Below are positions 32,362 to 43,100 of a stretch of 64,000 bases of DNA, piece by piece. Location: the NCBI RefSeq assembly GCF_900313065.1, contig NZ_OMPU01000013.1, positions 186,001 through 250,000 of the forward strand. Direction: 5' to 3'. The first letter of the stretch is position 1. Each line of letters opens with the position of its first letter. The stretch is from Kiloniella sp. EL199 (GTDB taxonomy: Bacteria > Pseudomonadota > Alphaproteobacteria > Kiloniellales > Kiloniellaceae). Position numbers and translations under genes: made by a program. The notes beneath the pieces are model-generated. The model did no database searches. It was not told where the DNA came from and was given only the letters and a program-made list of their open reading frames with translations.

Positions 32362-33981
32362 GTGAAAAAAAATTGGCTAAAAGGAACCGTTGCCGCCATA
32401 GCTTTAATTGCATCATTTGGTACAGCTAACGCCGGTCCAAATGATGGCGGCTCAATGGTTGTTACTTACAAGGACGATGTTTCAACACTGGATCCTGCTA
32501 TTGGTTATGACTGGCAAAACTGGTCCATGATCAAAAGCCTGTTTGATTCATTGCTGGATTATAAGCCCGGCACAACAGAGCTTACGACAGATCTAGCCGA
32601 GAGCTATACCATTTCTGATGATGGCCTTACCTATACATTTAAACTCAGAAATGGTGTCAAATTTCACAACGGACGCGAAATGACAGCCGACGATGTAAAA
32701 TATTCACTTGATCGTGTCACAAACCCAAAGACCCAAAGCCCTGGTGCAGGATTTTTTGCTTCGGTTAAAGGTTTTGATGACGCTTCTGATGGGTCTGGCC
32801 ATCTATCTGGTGTAACCGTTATTGATAACAACACAGTGAAAATTGAATTATCACGCCCCGATGCTACTTTCTTGCATGTTCTCGCGATCAACTTTGCTTC
32901 TATCGTTCCCAAAGAAGCCGTTGAGAAATGGGGCGAAGATTTTGGTAAACATCCTGTTGGAACAGGTGCTTATTCACTAGGAGAGTGGATTTTGGGCCAA
33001 CGGCTTGTTTTCAAAAAGAACGCTGATTATTACCACGCGGGAATCCCCCATTTGGACGAAATCATTTTTGAAGTCGGTCAGGAGCCTTTGGTCGCTCTTC
33101 TTCGTTTACAAAACGGAGAAGTTGATATTGCTGGCGACGGTATTCCGCCCGCGAAATTTCTGGAAGTAAGCAAAGACCCCAAATATGCTGATAACATCGT
33201 CGAGGGAAGCCAGCTGCACACCGGATACATTTCCCTTAATGTCAAAATGAAACCCTTTGATGATGTTAAAGTGCGTCGTGCTGTCAACATGGCCATTAAC
33301 AAAGATCGTATCATTCGGATGATCAATGGCCGTGCTGTTGTTGCAAACCAACCGCTTCCTCCTTTGATGCCGGGCTATGATCCAGCTTACAAAGGTTTTG
33401 CCTTTGACCAGGCAGCAGCTAAAGCCTTACTTGCTGAAGCTGGGCACGCAGATGGTTTTACAACCGAACTTTATGTTGCAAATACAGATCCTCAGCCTCG
33501 TATTGCACAAGCAATTCAGCAAGACCTAGCCGCAATTGGTATTAAAGCTGAAATCAAATCCCTTGCACAAAGCAATGTAATTGCTGCTGGCGGTGAAGAT
33601 GATCAAGCCCCAATGATCTGGTCAGGCGGTATGGCATGGATTGCCGATTTCCCTGATCCATCCAACTTCTATGGCCCTATTTTAGGATGTAGCGGTGCCG
33701 TACAGGGTGGCTGGAATTGGTCTTGGTATTGTAATCCGGAACTGGACAAAATGGCTATTGAAGCTGATTCCATGACTGATCCAGCCGATGCAGCCAAACG
33801 CGAAGCCGCATGGAAAAAAATCTTCACCAGTATTCAAGACGAAGCACCATGGGTTCCAATCTTTAACGAGCAACGTTTCACAATTCGTTCAGAACGACTG
33901 GATGGTCCGGACGGTATTTTTGTCGATCCTGTTCACATTCCTGTCCACTATGACACAGTATTTGTGAAGGATGGAATGTAA
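32362..33981 (+). CDS. ABC transporter substrate-binding protein, DppA/SBP_bac_5 family
   Basis: 539 residues from a GTG start. A signal peptide (GTVAAIALIASFGTANA) is followed by the family 5 binding fold: TLDPAIGYDWQNWSMIKSLF, LTYTFKLRNGVKFHNGREMT, DVKYSLDRV and VRRAVNMAINKDRI. It delivers the substrate in the periplasm to the Dpp-type permeases. Peptide, nickel, opine and glutathione binders share this fold; the operon's amidase and amide sensor point to an amide or amide-bearing compound. Ligand not provable from sequence. Confidence 0.93.
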   Translation: MKKNWLKGTVAAIALIASFGTANAGPNDGGSMVVTYKDDVSTLDPAIGYDWQNWSMIKSLFDSLLDYKPGTTELTTDLAESYTISDDGLTYTFKLRNGVKFHNGREMTADDVKYSLDRVTNPKTQSPGAGFFASVKGFDDASDGSGHLSGVTVIDNNTVKIELSRPDATFLHVLAINFASIVPKEAVEKWGEDFGKHPVGTGAYSLGEWILGQRLVFKKNADYYHAGIPHLDEIIFEVGQEPLVALLRLQNGEVDIAGDGIPPAKFLEVSKDPKYADNIVEGSQLHTGYISLNVKMKPFDDVKVRRAVNMAINKDRIIRMINGRAVVANQPLPPLMPGYDPAYKGFAFDQAAAKALLAEAGHADGFTTELYVANTDPQPRIAQAIQQDLAAIGIKAEIKSLAQSNVIAAGGEDDQAPMIWSGGMAWIADFPDPSNFYGPILGCSGAVQGGWNWSWYCNPELDKMAIEADSMTDPADAAKREAAWKKIFTSIQDEAPWVPIFNEQRFTIRSERLDGPDGIFVDPVHIPVHYDTVFVKDGM

Positions 33982-33983
33982 GA

Positions 33984-34928
33984 ATGTGCAACGCATATGA
34001 TTATACAATCCATGCTGCACAGCATCACTTCGGGTGGGATAATTCATTCTCACCCGTTAAGACTGTTGCACCCGGATCAACATTGGAATTTGAATGTCTG
34101 GATTCATCTGCAGGACAATTAAATCCAAAATCTACTGTAGAAGATATAAAAACACTGGATTTTGGGAAAGTTAACCCCGTCAACGGTCCAATCTTTATTG
34201 ACGGCGCTAAACCAGGCGATGTCATCAAGGTATCCATTGAGGAATTCAAACCCTCAGGCTTTGGATGGACCGCAAATATTCCTGGTTTCGGTTTACTCGC
34301 TGACAGATTTGAAGATCCTGCTCTTCACATCTGGAGCTATGATAAGGATGCCCTTGGCACATCCGCATTTGGACCCGGCGGAAAAGTTCCCTTAAAACCC
34401 TTTGCTGGAACTATTGGACTGGCACCTGCCGAAGTGGGCCTGCACTCTATTGTGCCGCCACGACGTGTAGGCGGGAATATCGACATTCGGGATCTTGCCG
34501 CAGGTACACAACTTTATCTTCCCGTTGAAGTTGCCGGGGGTTTATTTTCTATCGGTGATACGCACGCGGCCCAAGGAGACGGTGAAGTATGCGGAACTGC
34601 CATTGAAAGCCCGATGAACACGGTCGTAACTCTTGACCTCATTAAAAATGAAAAGCTGGAGACACCTCGCTTTACAACACCCGGACCTGTTACCAATCAT
34701 CTTGATAGTAAGGGATACGAAGTCACAACGGGTATCGGTGATGATCTTATGGAAGGTGCACGCGGAGCGGTCAGCCGCATGGTTGATCTTCTTAGTAAGC
34801 GCTATAACATGAAAGCCGTTGATGCCTATATGCTCTGTTCCGTTTGCGGAGATCTCAGAATAAGCGAGATTGTCGATCAACCGAACTGGATCGTCTCTTT
34901 CTACTTTCCACGCCTGGTTTTAGAGTAG
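33984..34928 (+). CDS. Acetamidase/formamidase family protein
   Basis: 314 residues. FmdA/AmdA signatures are visible: VAPGSTLEFECLDSSAGQL, NPVNGPIFIDGAKPGDVIKV, PPRRVGGNIDIRDLAAGTQL and LPVEVAGGLFSIGDTHAAQG with EVCGTAIESP. Such metal-dependent enzymes hydrolyse formamide, acetamide or similar small amides to ammonia and the acid in the cytoplasm. It begins 2 bp after the binding-protein stop and 3 bp before the ATPase gene, so transport and hydrolysis are encoded as one unit. Confidence 0.93.
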   Translation: MCNAYDYTIHAAQHHFGWDNSFSPVKTVAPGSTLEFECLDSSAGQLNPKSTVEDIKTLDFGKVNPVNGPIFIDGAKPGDVIKVSIEEFKPSGFGWTANIPGFGLLADRFEDPALHIWSYDKDALGTSAFGPGGKVPLKPFAGTIGLAPAEVGLHSIVPPRRVGGNIDIRDLAAGTQLYLPVEVAGGLFSIGDTHAAQGDGEVCGTAIESPMNTVVTLDLIKNEKLETPRFTTPGPVTNHLDSKGYEVTTGIGDDLMEGARGAVSRMVDLLSKRYNMKAVDAYMLCSVCGDLRISEIVDQPNWIVSFYFPRLVLE

Positions 34929-34931
34929 TCT

Positions 34932-36716
34932 ATGTCTCAAACCCAAAGCCGTTCACCCGTTCTGGAGGTCCGCGATCTGATCACTCAGGTTGCGACCCCA
35001 ACAGGTGCAAAAACAATTATTGATACCCTGTCTTTTCAACTGAATTCACAAGAGACACTCTGTATTGCCGGAGAGTCCGGGTCTGGAAAATCGGTAACCG
35101 CACTGTCGATCATGGGTCTTCTCCCCCCTTCTGCGCACATAACGCAGGGGGAAATCCTGCTTGAAGGACAAAACATCACTGGCTTGCCAGATAGGGAAAT
35201 GCAAAAAATCCGTGGTGGAGATATCGCCATGATTTTTCAAGAACCTATGACTTCTTTAAACCCGGTTATGTCTATTGGCAGTCAATTGGTCGAAGCAATC
35301 AGTACCCATCAGAATGTTTATGGCCGAGATGCGGAAACCATTGCGCTTAAATCCCTTGATGCTGTCCGGATTAATGAGAGCAAAAAGCGGATGAAGCAAT
35401 ATCCACACGAGCTTTCTGGCGGGATGCGCCAACGCGTAATGATTGCCATGGCCCTGTCTTGCAACCCCAAGGTTCTGATCGCAGATGAACCCACGACAGC
35501 GTTGGATGTTACGATTCAGGCGCAAACCCTGAGCTTGATGAACGACCTCAAACGCGACTTTGATACAGCTATTATCCTTATTACACATGACATGGGTGTT
35601 GTCGCCGAGATGGCCGATAATGTCATTGTCATGAATCAGGGGAAAATTATTGAAAGCCAACCCGTTAAGGATCTTTTTCTGACGCCAAGAGAACCCTATA
35701 CAAAAGATCTTCTTGCAGCTGTCCCAAAATTGGGGAGCTTTAAAGATATCTCTCCTGTTCCCAAACATATTAACGAAGCATCAGATCCGGTCTCCCCTCT
35801 TGTTGAAGTTCGGGATCTCACCGTTCGCTTTGATATTAAAGGTGGCTTGCTACAACGACCTGTTAGCCGCGTTCATGCCGTCGAAAAATTGTCATTCGAC
35901 CTTTATCCCGGCGAAACCCTTGCTCTGGTTGGGGAAAGTGGGTGTGGAAAGTCAACGATCGGAAAATCACTAACGAACCTCATCCCCTGGAATGGATCTA
36001 TAAAAGTTGATGGACAAGAATTAGCCGGACTTTCAGCAAAAGAAATGCTGCCGGTGCGACGGAAAATGCAAATGGTCTTTCAAGATCCCTATGCAGCGCT
36101 GGACCCCCGCATGACTGTTGGAGATCTGGTTGGTGAACCATTGATCATACATGGTCTGGCAAATGGTTCCGAACTTCAGGATCGTGTTGCCAAACTATTC
36201 ACTCAGGTAGGACTGGGTCCGGAATACATGGATCGCCATCCTCACGAATTTTCGGGTGGACAGAGGCAACGTATTTGTATTGCCCGTGCACTTAGTCTGG
36301 AACCCAAAGTCATCATCGCAGATGAATCCGTTTCTGCTCTTGATGTTTCTGTTCAAGCCCAAGTTCTTGATCTTTTGAAAAAAATTCAGGACGAGTTAGA
36401 TATCTCATTCCTATTTATATCCCATGATATGGCCGTAGTAGAGCAGGTTTGTCACAGAGTAGCCGTGATGTTGCTGGGACAAATTGTTGAATGTGGCCCA
36501 CGAGATACTGTCTTTAACAACCCGCAACACCCTTACACCAAAAGATTATTGGATGCGGTTCCAATTGCTGATCCAACGATAAAACGAAAAGATCGCAAAT
36601 TACCAACAGGTGAAGTACCAAGTCCAATTCAGAAGCTGGATTACACCCCCATCATTCCCGAGCTTCATCATATTGGAAACGGACATTTTGTTCGTGATGT
36701 TCAGGAATATCGCTAA
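34932..36716 (+). CDS. Fused double ABC ATPase, DppD-DppF type
   Basis: 594 residues with two complete ATPase halves. The first has [20 protein letters not shown] (about 49), signature [20 protein letters not shown] and Walker [14 protein letters not shown]. The second has [14 protein letters not shown] (about 336), [20 protein letters not shown] and [14 protein letters not shown]. The central and terminal peptide-transporter C-terminal motifs ([13 protein letters not shown] and [13 protein letters not shown]) are present. It powers the Dpp-type importer and ends the operon. The second Walker B has ADES where ADEP is common, a frequent harmless variant. Confidence 0.95.
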   Translation: MSQTQSRSPVLEVRDLITQVATPTGAKTIIDTLSFQLNSQETLCIAGESGSGKSVTALSIMGLLPPSAHITQGEILLEGQNITGLPDREMQKIRGGDIAMIFQEPMTSLNPVMSIGSQLVEAISTHQNVYGRDAETIALKSLDAVRINESKKRMKQYPHELSGGMRQRVMIAMALSCNPKVLIADEPTTALDVTIQAQTLSLMNDLKRDFDTAIILITHDMGVVAEMADNVIVMNQGKIIESQPVKDLFLTPREPYTKDLLAAVPKLGSFKDISPVPKHINEASDPVSPLVEVRDLTVRFDIKGGLLQRPVSRVHAVEKLSFDLYPGETLALVGESGCGKSTIGKSLTNLIPWNGSIKVDGQELAGLSAKEMLPVRRKMQMVFQDPYAALDPRMTVGDLVGEPLIIHGLANGSELQDRVAKLFTQVGLGPEYMDRHPHEFSGGQRQRICIARALSLEPKVIIADESVSALDVSVQAQVLDLLKKIQDELDISFLFISHDMAVVEQVCHRVAVMLLGQIVECGPRDTVFNNPQHPYTKRLLDAVPIADPTIKRKDRKLPTGEVPSPIQKLDYTPIIPELHHIGNGHFVRDVQEYR

Positions 36717-36785
36717 AAATAGCTGGTTATTTAAATCATAATGAACTCATTGATTTAAATTGATCTGTGTATGAGAAACTAAATT

Positions 36786-37370
36786 CTATAAGCCTTGCAG
36801 GCGTTCAACCACCAGCAAGGCAACCGCGTTGCCTTCACCCACGTTAATCAGGGCATGGTCGCAATCGGCGGGATAGCGTGCTGTGCCGCCTGCTTCGACG
36901 GTTTCTGTATCGTCGGCAGATTCAACTTTTATTCGACCCGACAGCACAGTCAAGTGTTCGCGGGTTCCCTCGACATGGGGGGCAGAGCGCAAGGCCCCAG
37001 CGGCTTCGAAGCTCAGTTCGTACCACTCGCACAGCGCGGCGTTTTCAACGGGGGAGAGAATGCGCATCACACAACTTCCGTCCGGGCTGGACATAGTGGG
37101 CGTCAAGTTTGCGGGCACCGCCTCTATCTTGACCACTTCCGGCTCGCGCGGCGCACCCTCTAGCAGTTCATAGATATCCATGCCAAAGCTTTGCGTCAGA
37201 CTCCAGAGCGTCGCAAAGGTCGGATTGGCCTGTCCGCGTTCAATCTGCGAAAGCATTGATTTGGACACCCCCGAAAGCTTCGCCAGCTGATCCAGCGTCA
37301 GCTTCTTTTCCTTGCGCGCATCCCGCACCTTATCCCCAATCTGCGGAATACCCTTGCGTTTTGTACTCAT
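36786..37370 (-). CDS. XRE-family regulator with C-terminal cupin sensor
   Basis: 194 residues. The N-terminal helix-turn-helix (LDQLAKLSGVSKSMLSQIER, about 26-45) is followed by a cupin barrel (HVEGTREHLTVLSGRIKVES and TVEAGGTARYPADCDHALIN). This PuuR/SutR-like layout binds a small ligand in the cupin to release DNA. It is convergent with the amide operon, so it is not an obvious regulator of it. Target unknown. Confidence 0.93.
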   Translation of the reverse strand: MSTKRKGIPQIGDKVRDARKEKKLTLDQLAKLSGVSKSMLSQIERGQANPTFATLWSLTQSFGMDIYELLEGAPREPEVVKIEAVPANLTPTMSSPDGSCVMRILSPVENAALCEWYELSFEAAGALRSAPHVEGTREHLTVLSGRIKVESADDTETVEAGGTARYPADCDHALINVGEGNAVALLVVERLQGL

Positions 37371-37509
37371 ATCTTGCCTAAAACCTCTTTAGTGGAATTT
37401 CCACCATAGTGGATTTTTAAAGACGGTGCCAGATGGAAGAGGTTTGACCGCCAAATACAAGGTAATACGAATTAATATAGAGGTGACTTAACAAGCCTTA
37501 GAATTTCCC

Positions 37510-37803
37510 TTACAAACGAACTTCATGTATTACCCCGCCCTGACCGAAATCGTATAATTGTACGAACTCAAGCACTTCTTCATAGCTTTCATCAGGATGA
37601 GATGTCGTAGCTATAAATCGACGCTCTTCATACTGAGCATCTCCAACGATAATTTCATCAATGATATCTTCAATCCTTTCGCACCCCATACCAACAACTG
37701 CTATCAGAGACCCATTTTCTCTAAGGGTAGTTTCAACACACTCTTCTAAGAGATTTTCATCTAATAGAGGGCTATGAAGAATATATTTTGGAGCTGCAGA
37801 CAC
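37510..37803 (-). CDS. Conserved small protein of unknown function
   Basis: 97 residues, acidic and soluble. It has a beta-alpha start (KYILHSPLLDENLLEECVET), SLIAVVGMGCERIEDIIDEI and a YDFGQGGVIHEVRL ending. The pattern suggests a small Rossmann-like or barstar-sized domain. I recognise no characterised family. Codon use is normal for the region, it sits alone between two minus-strand genes, and it is probably real. Confidence 0.7.
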   Translation of the reverse strand: MSAAPKYILHSPLLDENLLEECVETTLRENGSLIAVVGMGCERIEDIIDEIIVGDAQYEERRFIATTSHPDESYEEVLEFVQLYDFGQGGVIHEVRL

Positions 37804-37870
37804 TTTTCCTCACTATTCTAGTATTACCAACATCAACGAAAGAAACACAACTACGCGAATAAAATTATGC

Positions 37871-38419
37871 TTACGTAGCAATGTTTTTCCACTTAATCGG
37901 CGTTACGTGCAACGTACTGTCATCAATCGCGACCATGACATCTCCATCCTGTATGGTCACGGATAACCTCATGGAGCGGTTGGCGAGGTCCGCGAGAGCG
38001 CGGGTATCATCTCTTGAGAAATTTGTGACTTCGAGGTTGTCAAACCGGGTGGTGCTGTTTTTGATTTTCTCCCACCACATTTCTGCTGTGTTGCCGCCGT
38101 AACAATAGATCAGCACTTTATTGGCCTTGCCACAGGACTGGCGCACGATCTTTTCCCCCGGCATACCCAGCGCGATCCACACATCAATCTCGCCACTCAG
38201 GCTTTTCTGCCACAGGTCAGGCTCGTCCTCTGTGGACAGGCCGCGAGTAAATTCCAGTTGTTCATGGGCATTCAGCGCAAAGCTCAGCACCCGCACCATC
38301 AGGCGTTCATCGGTTTCCGAAGGGTGCTTGGCAACGGTCAGATTATGGGTCTCGTAATAGTGACGATCCATATCGGCAACGGAAAGCTCGACTTTATAAA
38401 TGGTGGCATTCTTTGCCAT
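37871..38419 (-). CDS. yaeQ: YaeQ family protein
   Basis: 182 residues, the standard length. Typical features: ATIYKVELSVADMDRHYYET at the N-terminus, HPSETDERLMVRVLSFALNA, LWQKSLSGEIDVWIALGMPG and the end DGDVMVAIDDSTLHV. YaeQ has a PD-(D/E)XK nuclease-like fold. Its cellular role is unsettled, although E. coli YaeQ has been linked to transcription anti-termination through RfaH suppression. Monocistronic. Confidence 0.95.
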   Translation of the reverse strand: MAKNATIYKVELSVADMDRHYYETHNLTVAKHPSETDERLMVRVLSFALNAHEQLEFTRGLSTEDEPDLWQKSLSGEIDVWIALGMPGEKIVRQSCGKANKVLIYCYGGNTAEMWWEKIKNSTTRFDNLEVTNFSRDDTRALADLANRSMRLSVTIQDGDVMVAIDDSTLHVTPIKWKNIAT

Positions 38420-38770
38420 GAGGTGTACCTGTTTTGCTTTTGAAGGTTTGATGGAGCGGAATGATGAGCAGTGATTAATCTGGGGTGGTTATTTGAGACC
38501 GGAATAGATGATTGTTTACGGGGTCTATTTACTGAATATGAAACTGTTTACTGGGATTAGCAGCTTTGTGAAAGCGGAAAAGGCAGCACACGGCCCGATC
38601 ACCTCAGCAGATAGCGCACTCACCAAGATATCAACGTCGAAAATGCCGTCGCTTGGCAAAGTCCCACCCAGTACATTATTTTTCTTTGATCATTGCCATG
38701 TCCTTGCCGAAAAGGCATGAATAGAAGAACAATTCTATTCAATAAATTCTTATAGAAACGGGGAATTTTC
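38420..38770. other. Intergenic region between yaeQ and ybjQ-like gene
   Basis: About 350 bp of divergent upstream sequence. A 70-codon plus-strand frame here lacks a ribosome binding site and family resemblance and is not called. GGGGA before 38771 is the ribosome binding site of the next gene. No repeat or clear promoter was seen. Confidence 0.5.
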
Positions 38771-39091
38771 ATGCAGATCGTCACAACTGATTCCATCGAA
38801 GGAAAACGCATCGTTGCCTATAAAGGTATCGTCAGCGGTGATGCCATCGTCGGCGCAAACTTCGTAAAGGATTTCTTTGCCAAGGTTACCGATGTGCTTG
38901 GCGGGCGTGCAGGCGGCTATGAAAAAGCCCTGCGGGGTGCCAAGGATCACGCCATGAACGACATGATCGAACAGGCACAGGAAACAGGCGCCAACGCCAT
39001 TATCGGCGTTGACCTCGACTATGAATCAATCGGAGGTTCCATGCTGATGGTCAGTGCAAACGGTACTGCCGTGGTTTTGGAAGACGCCTAA
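38771..39091 (+). CDS. ybjQ: YbjQ/UPF0145 (DUF74) family protein
   Basis: 106 residues, typical. Conserved blocks: VTTDSIEGKRIVAYKGIVSG, FFAKVTDVLGGRAGGYEKAL and AQETGANAIIGVDLDYESIG. A homopentamer-forming domain often annotated as heavy-metal-binding, though metal binding is not proven for the family. Followed by a good terminator at 39133-39158. Confidence 0.95.
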   Translation: MQIVTTDSIEGKRIVAYKGIVSGDAIVGANFVKDFFAKVTDVLGGRAGGYEKALRGAKDHAMNDMIEQAQETGANAIIGVDLDYESIGGSMLMVSANGTAVVLEDA

Positions 39092-39132
39092 ACACACACT
39101 TCGTGTGCACACCTTATGTGATTTTAGATTGA

Positions 39133-39158
39133 GGTCGGTGCGGTTGTACCGGCCTTTT
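39133..39158 (+). terminator. Rho-independent terminator after ybjQ-like gene
   Basis: GGTCGGT (39133-39139, reading GGTCGGT) pairs with ACCGGCC (39148-39154) including one G-U, followed by TTTT. Confidence 0.75.
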
Positions 39159-39372
39159 CTTGTGAAGAGCTTTTCCAACTTTCCGTAACATAACTCACTT
39201 GAACCTAAATCATTGGCGCAGTAATCTACGTTTTCACAGGCTGTTGCCCTTGCCTCCCCCCTCCGACGGGAAAGTATCTTACATACAGGGTTATTGAATT
39301 CATCGAACCAACTGTTCGAGCATTATGCATAAGGAGGGATTGTATCAGCCGCTCGTCACAGGAGGTTTCCGA

Positions 39373-40086
39373 ATGAAGCTATCTGCACCAATATACCAGC
39401 TGAAACGCAAAGCGAAACTGCTGGCACGTCATCAAGAAATTCCACTAAACAAAGCTTTGGACAGCATTGCAAAACAAGAAGGCTTTTCTAACTGGAGTTT
39501 GCTTTCAGCCAAAGCATCAAAACAGTTTCACCCCGCCAAACTACTTTCAAAGCTGAAGTCAGGAGAACTGGCCCTGCTCGGCGCACGTCAAGGACATGGA
39601 AAGACTCTCTTGGGGCTGCAATTGGTCGCCGAAACCGTTAAGTCAGGCCATCGAAGCATTTTCTTTACTCTAGATTACAATGAAAAAGATGCTCTGAAAC
39701 GCATTGAAACATTTGGCGAGAACAATCTGATTACAAATAACAATCTAGAGATTGATGTGTCGGACGAAATCAGTGCCGATTACATTATCGAGAAAATAAA
39801 ATCTGGTGCTACACCCAAGCTTGTTGTCATTGATTACCTGCAACTATTGGATCAAAAGCGCACCAAGCCCGACCTTTCAATACAGATTCAATCTCTAAAG
39901 GATTATGCCAAAGAAACTGGTGTGATATTTGTGCTCATCTCACAGATCGACAGGTCATTTGAACTTTCTGGAAAACTGATTCCTGACCTTTCAGATATTC
40001 GGCTTCCCAATCCACTGGATCTAAAACTTTTCAACAAAAGCTGTTTTCTGCATAACGATGTCGTTCAGGTAAATCACATAAACTAG
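39373..40086 (+). CDS. Stand-alone DnaB-like RecA-fold ATPase
   Basis: About 237 residues from the ATG at 39373, which has AGGAGG upstream; a start 16 codons earlier is less likely. An N-terminal helical segment (LARHQEIPLNKALDSIAKQE, then GFSNWSLLSAKAS) precedes a RecA-like core. The core has Walker A LLGARQGHGKTLLGLQL, IFFTLDYNEKDALKRIE and Walker B LVVIDYLQLLDQKR, as in the replicative helicase DnaB. The DnaB N-terminal domain is absent, and the C-terminal arginine-finger region looks shortened (SDIRLPNPLDLKLFN). It may act on DNA without being a full helicase. Role unknown. Confidence 0.85.
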   Translation: MKLSAPIYQLKRKAKLLARHQEIPLNKALDSIAKQEGFSNWSLLSAKASKQFHPAKLLSKLKSGELALLGARQGHGKTLLGLQLVAETVKSGHRSIFFTLDYNEKDALKRIETFGENNLITNNNLEIDVSDEISADYIIEKIKSGATPKLVVIDYLQLLDQKRTKPDLSIQIQSLKDYAKETGVIFVLISQIDRSFELSGKLIPDLSDIRLPNPLDLKLFNKSCFLHNDVVQVNHIN

Positions 40087-40113
40087 GAAACAGTTTTCAA
40101 TCATAGAAAAAGA

Positions 40114-40140
40114 CCAGCTTCTAATATGAAGCTGGCCTTT
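40114..40140. terminator. Bidirectional terminator between the DnaB-like gene and NAD-GDH
   Basis: CCAGCTTC (40114-40121) pairs with GAAGCTGG (40128-40135). A-rich sequence on the left gives the minus-strand transcript a T-run, and CCTTTATTTT follows on the plus strand. Confidence 0.8.
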
Positions 40141-40174
40141 ATTTTAAGCCCTAAACAAAAGCAACGATGTTGTC

Positions 40175-43100
40175 TTAGGAAGATACCATGTTCTTGAGCT
40201 GACGGTTGGCGACAGCCAACATCGCGTAGTCCGGCTTTCCGGCGGCGTTCAGTTCCGCAAGGATCTGCTCGGTCCGGTTTACCAGTGGACGTTTGGATTC
40301 AGCCCATTCTTTGATTGCGGCTTCGACACGGTCGGTTTTCCCCGCCGCCTCGAGCACCCGGGATGTCAATTCACCCTGGTGACCATAGAGATCATCAACA
40401 ATCGCCGTAACAGCCAACTTATCCCATGCAGATTCGCTCGGCAGACGCCCCGCAGCACTACGCAACCAGTCAAAGCCATAGCGTTCACCGATAGAGAAAT
40501 AAGTGCTACCAACGGTATCCACAGGCATTTTCAGGGTGTGAGCCAGACGGACGATATCACAGGCTGGTGTCAAAAGACGCAGACCTGCAATACGTTTGGC
40601 AATATCAGCCGGAACACCTTGTGCCTTGTAACCGGCAATCTTCGATTTCAGCAAATCCTTGTTCTCGGCTGAAAGCAGTTTTTCCAGCTGCGCAGCGATC
40701 GTGCCGACTTCCTTGCCATAGGAATTGACTTCTTTACGGATATCCAGCGGGTGAGCCCCGTGACGCAGGAACCAGACAGTGCCCTGTTCAATCAAACGCC
40801 CACATTCCGCCAGAAGCGTTGCCTGAAGCGAGGCAGGTGCTTTGTTATCCAACCCTTCGATCATATCAAACAGCGTATTCATGTCGAACACTTCACGGGC
40901 AATTGTATAGGCCCGCGCTATGTCACACGACGCCATGCCGGTTTTTTCCTTTACCTCGTAAACAAAGGTAATACCGACACGATTGATCATGTCATTGGTC
41001 ACCGCTGTGGCAATAATTTCACGACGCAGGCGGTGCTCGCCAATCTGCTTGGTAAACTTTTTCCGCAATGCCGTTGGGAAATAGTCAATCAGCGTATCTT
41101 CCATATAAGAATCGTCAGGCAGGTTAGAACTTAACAACTCGTCATAGAGAGAAATCTTGCTGTAGGACATCAAGGTCGCAAGCTCTGGCCGCTCAAAACC
41201 AAGACCTTGCTTCATGCGCTCGAGCACCATCTCATCATCAGGAAGGAACTCAATAGCACGGTTCAGAAGATCCTGCTTTTCCAAGGACCGCATATAACGG
41301 GCAATACGATCAAGCAGACGCCCACCAATATTTGCCGTGACCGAAATCGCCTGACTTTGCAGATAATTATCGCGCAAAACCAGATCACCGACCTCATCAG
41401 TCATGGATTCCAGCAGTTTGTCACGCTGCTTCCGGGTCATATCGCCATCCTGCTCGACAGCACCGAGAAGAATTTTGATGTTCACCTCGTGGTCAGAACA
41501 GTCAACACCCGCAGAGTTATCCAGGAAGTCAGCGTTTACACGACCACCGTTTTGCGCGAACTCAATACGTGCACGGTGGGTCATGCCCAAATTGGCACCC
41601 TCACCTACGACCTTGCAACGCAACTCCTTGCCATTGAGACGCAAGGCATCATTCGCACGATCCCCGGCATCACCATTAGTTTCAGTTGAATGCTTGACAT
41701 AGGTCCCGATGCCCCCGAACCAGAGCAATTCAGCCTCTGATTTCAGTATGGCACGCAGCAAATCATTAGGCGCCAATTCATCTTCGGAAATATTAAAGAG
41801 ATCTTTCATCTCTTTACTGATTTTCAAAGATTTGGCACTGCGATCAAAGACGCCACCGCCCTTGGAAATCAGTTTTTCGTTATAATCTGTCCAGGATGAG
41901 CGCGGCAGATCAAAAAGACGTTTACGCTCGGCAAAGGATTTTGCCACATCTGGATCAGGATCAACAAAGATATGCAGATGGTTAAAGGCACCAACAAGCT
42001 TGGTTTGATCTGACAGCAACATACCGTTCCCAAATACATCGCCAGACATATCACCAACACCGATCGCCGTGAAGGGTTCGGTCTGAATATCCTTACCCAA
42101 TTCACGGAAGTGGCGTTTAACAGATTCCCAGGCCCCTTTTGCCGTAATACCCATTTTCTTGTGGTCATAACCAGCTGACCCACCAGACGCAAAAGCATCA
42201 TCCAGCCAGAAACCATAATCAGCAGAAACACCATTTGCGATATCAGAAAAGGTCGCAGTTCCTTTATCAGCCGCCACAACCAGATAAGGATCATCGCCAT
42301 CACGACGGACTAATCTTTCGGGCGGTACAATCTCGCCAGCGACCAGATTATCCGTTAGATCCAGCAAACCGCGGATAAAGGTTTTATAACACTCGATACC
42401 TGAATCGATAAAAGCTTCGCGCCCATCACTCGCTGGTGGGGGGTTCTTGACAACAAAGCCACCTTTGGATCCCACAGGTACGATAACCGAGTTCTTAACC
42501 TGCTGCGCTTTGACGAGGCCAAGAATTTCAGTTCTGAAATCCTCACGCCGATCTGACCAACGCAGCCCACCACGGGCAACAGGCCCAAAGCGTAAGTGAA
42601 CACCTTCGATATCCGGGCTATACACAAAGATCTCGCGATAAGGCCTTGGCAGTGGAAGATCAGTGATCTTTTCAGAATTAAGTTTGAACGACAGGTAGGT
42701 TTTAAAGTCGCCCTCTTCCGTTTTCTGCAAAAAGTTTGTCCGCAAAGTACATTCGATCACATTGCGGAAACGACGAATAATTCTGTCTTCATCAAGATTG
42801 CTGACATTATCCAGCGCGTCATTGATCTTTTTATTCAGGTCGCTCGCCAGTTGTTCATCGCGCTCTGTGCCTTTGCCCATAAAGCGCACAAGGAAGAGAT
42901 CAACAAGCATCCGGGTAATGTCCGGATTATTGGCCAGAGTCTGTTCCATATAACTTTGAGAGAAAGGAATACGTGCCTGCAAAAGATACTTGCAATAAGC
43001 ACGCAGAACAGTGACTTCGCGAACTTTCAGTCCAGCAACCAAAACCAGTCTGTTAAAACCATCGTTTTCCATCTGACCATGCCAGACAGAAGCAAAAGCC

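Noticed and set aside
38508-38720. 70-codon frame before the ybjQ-like gene
   Set aside because: No ribosome binding site or recognisable family; falls in a promoter region.
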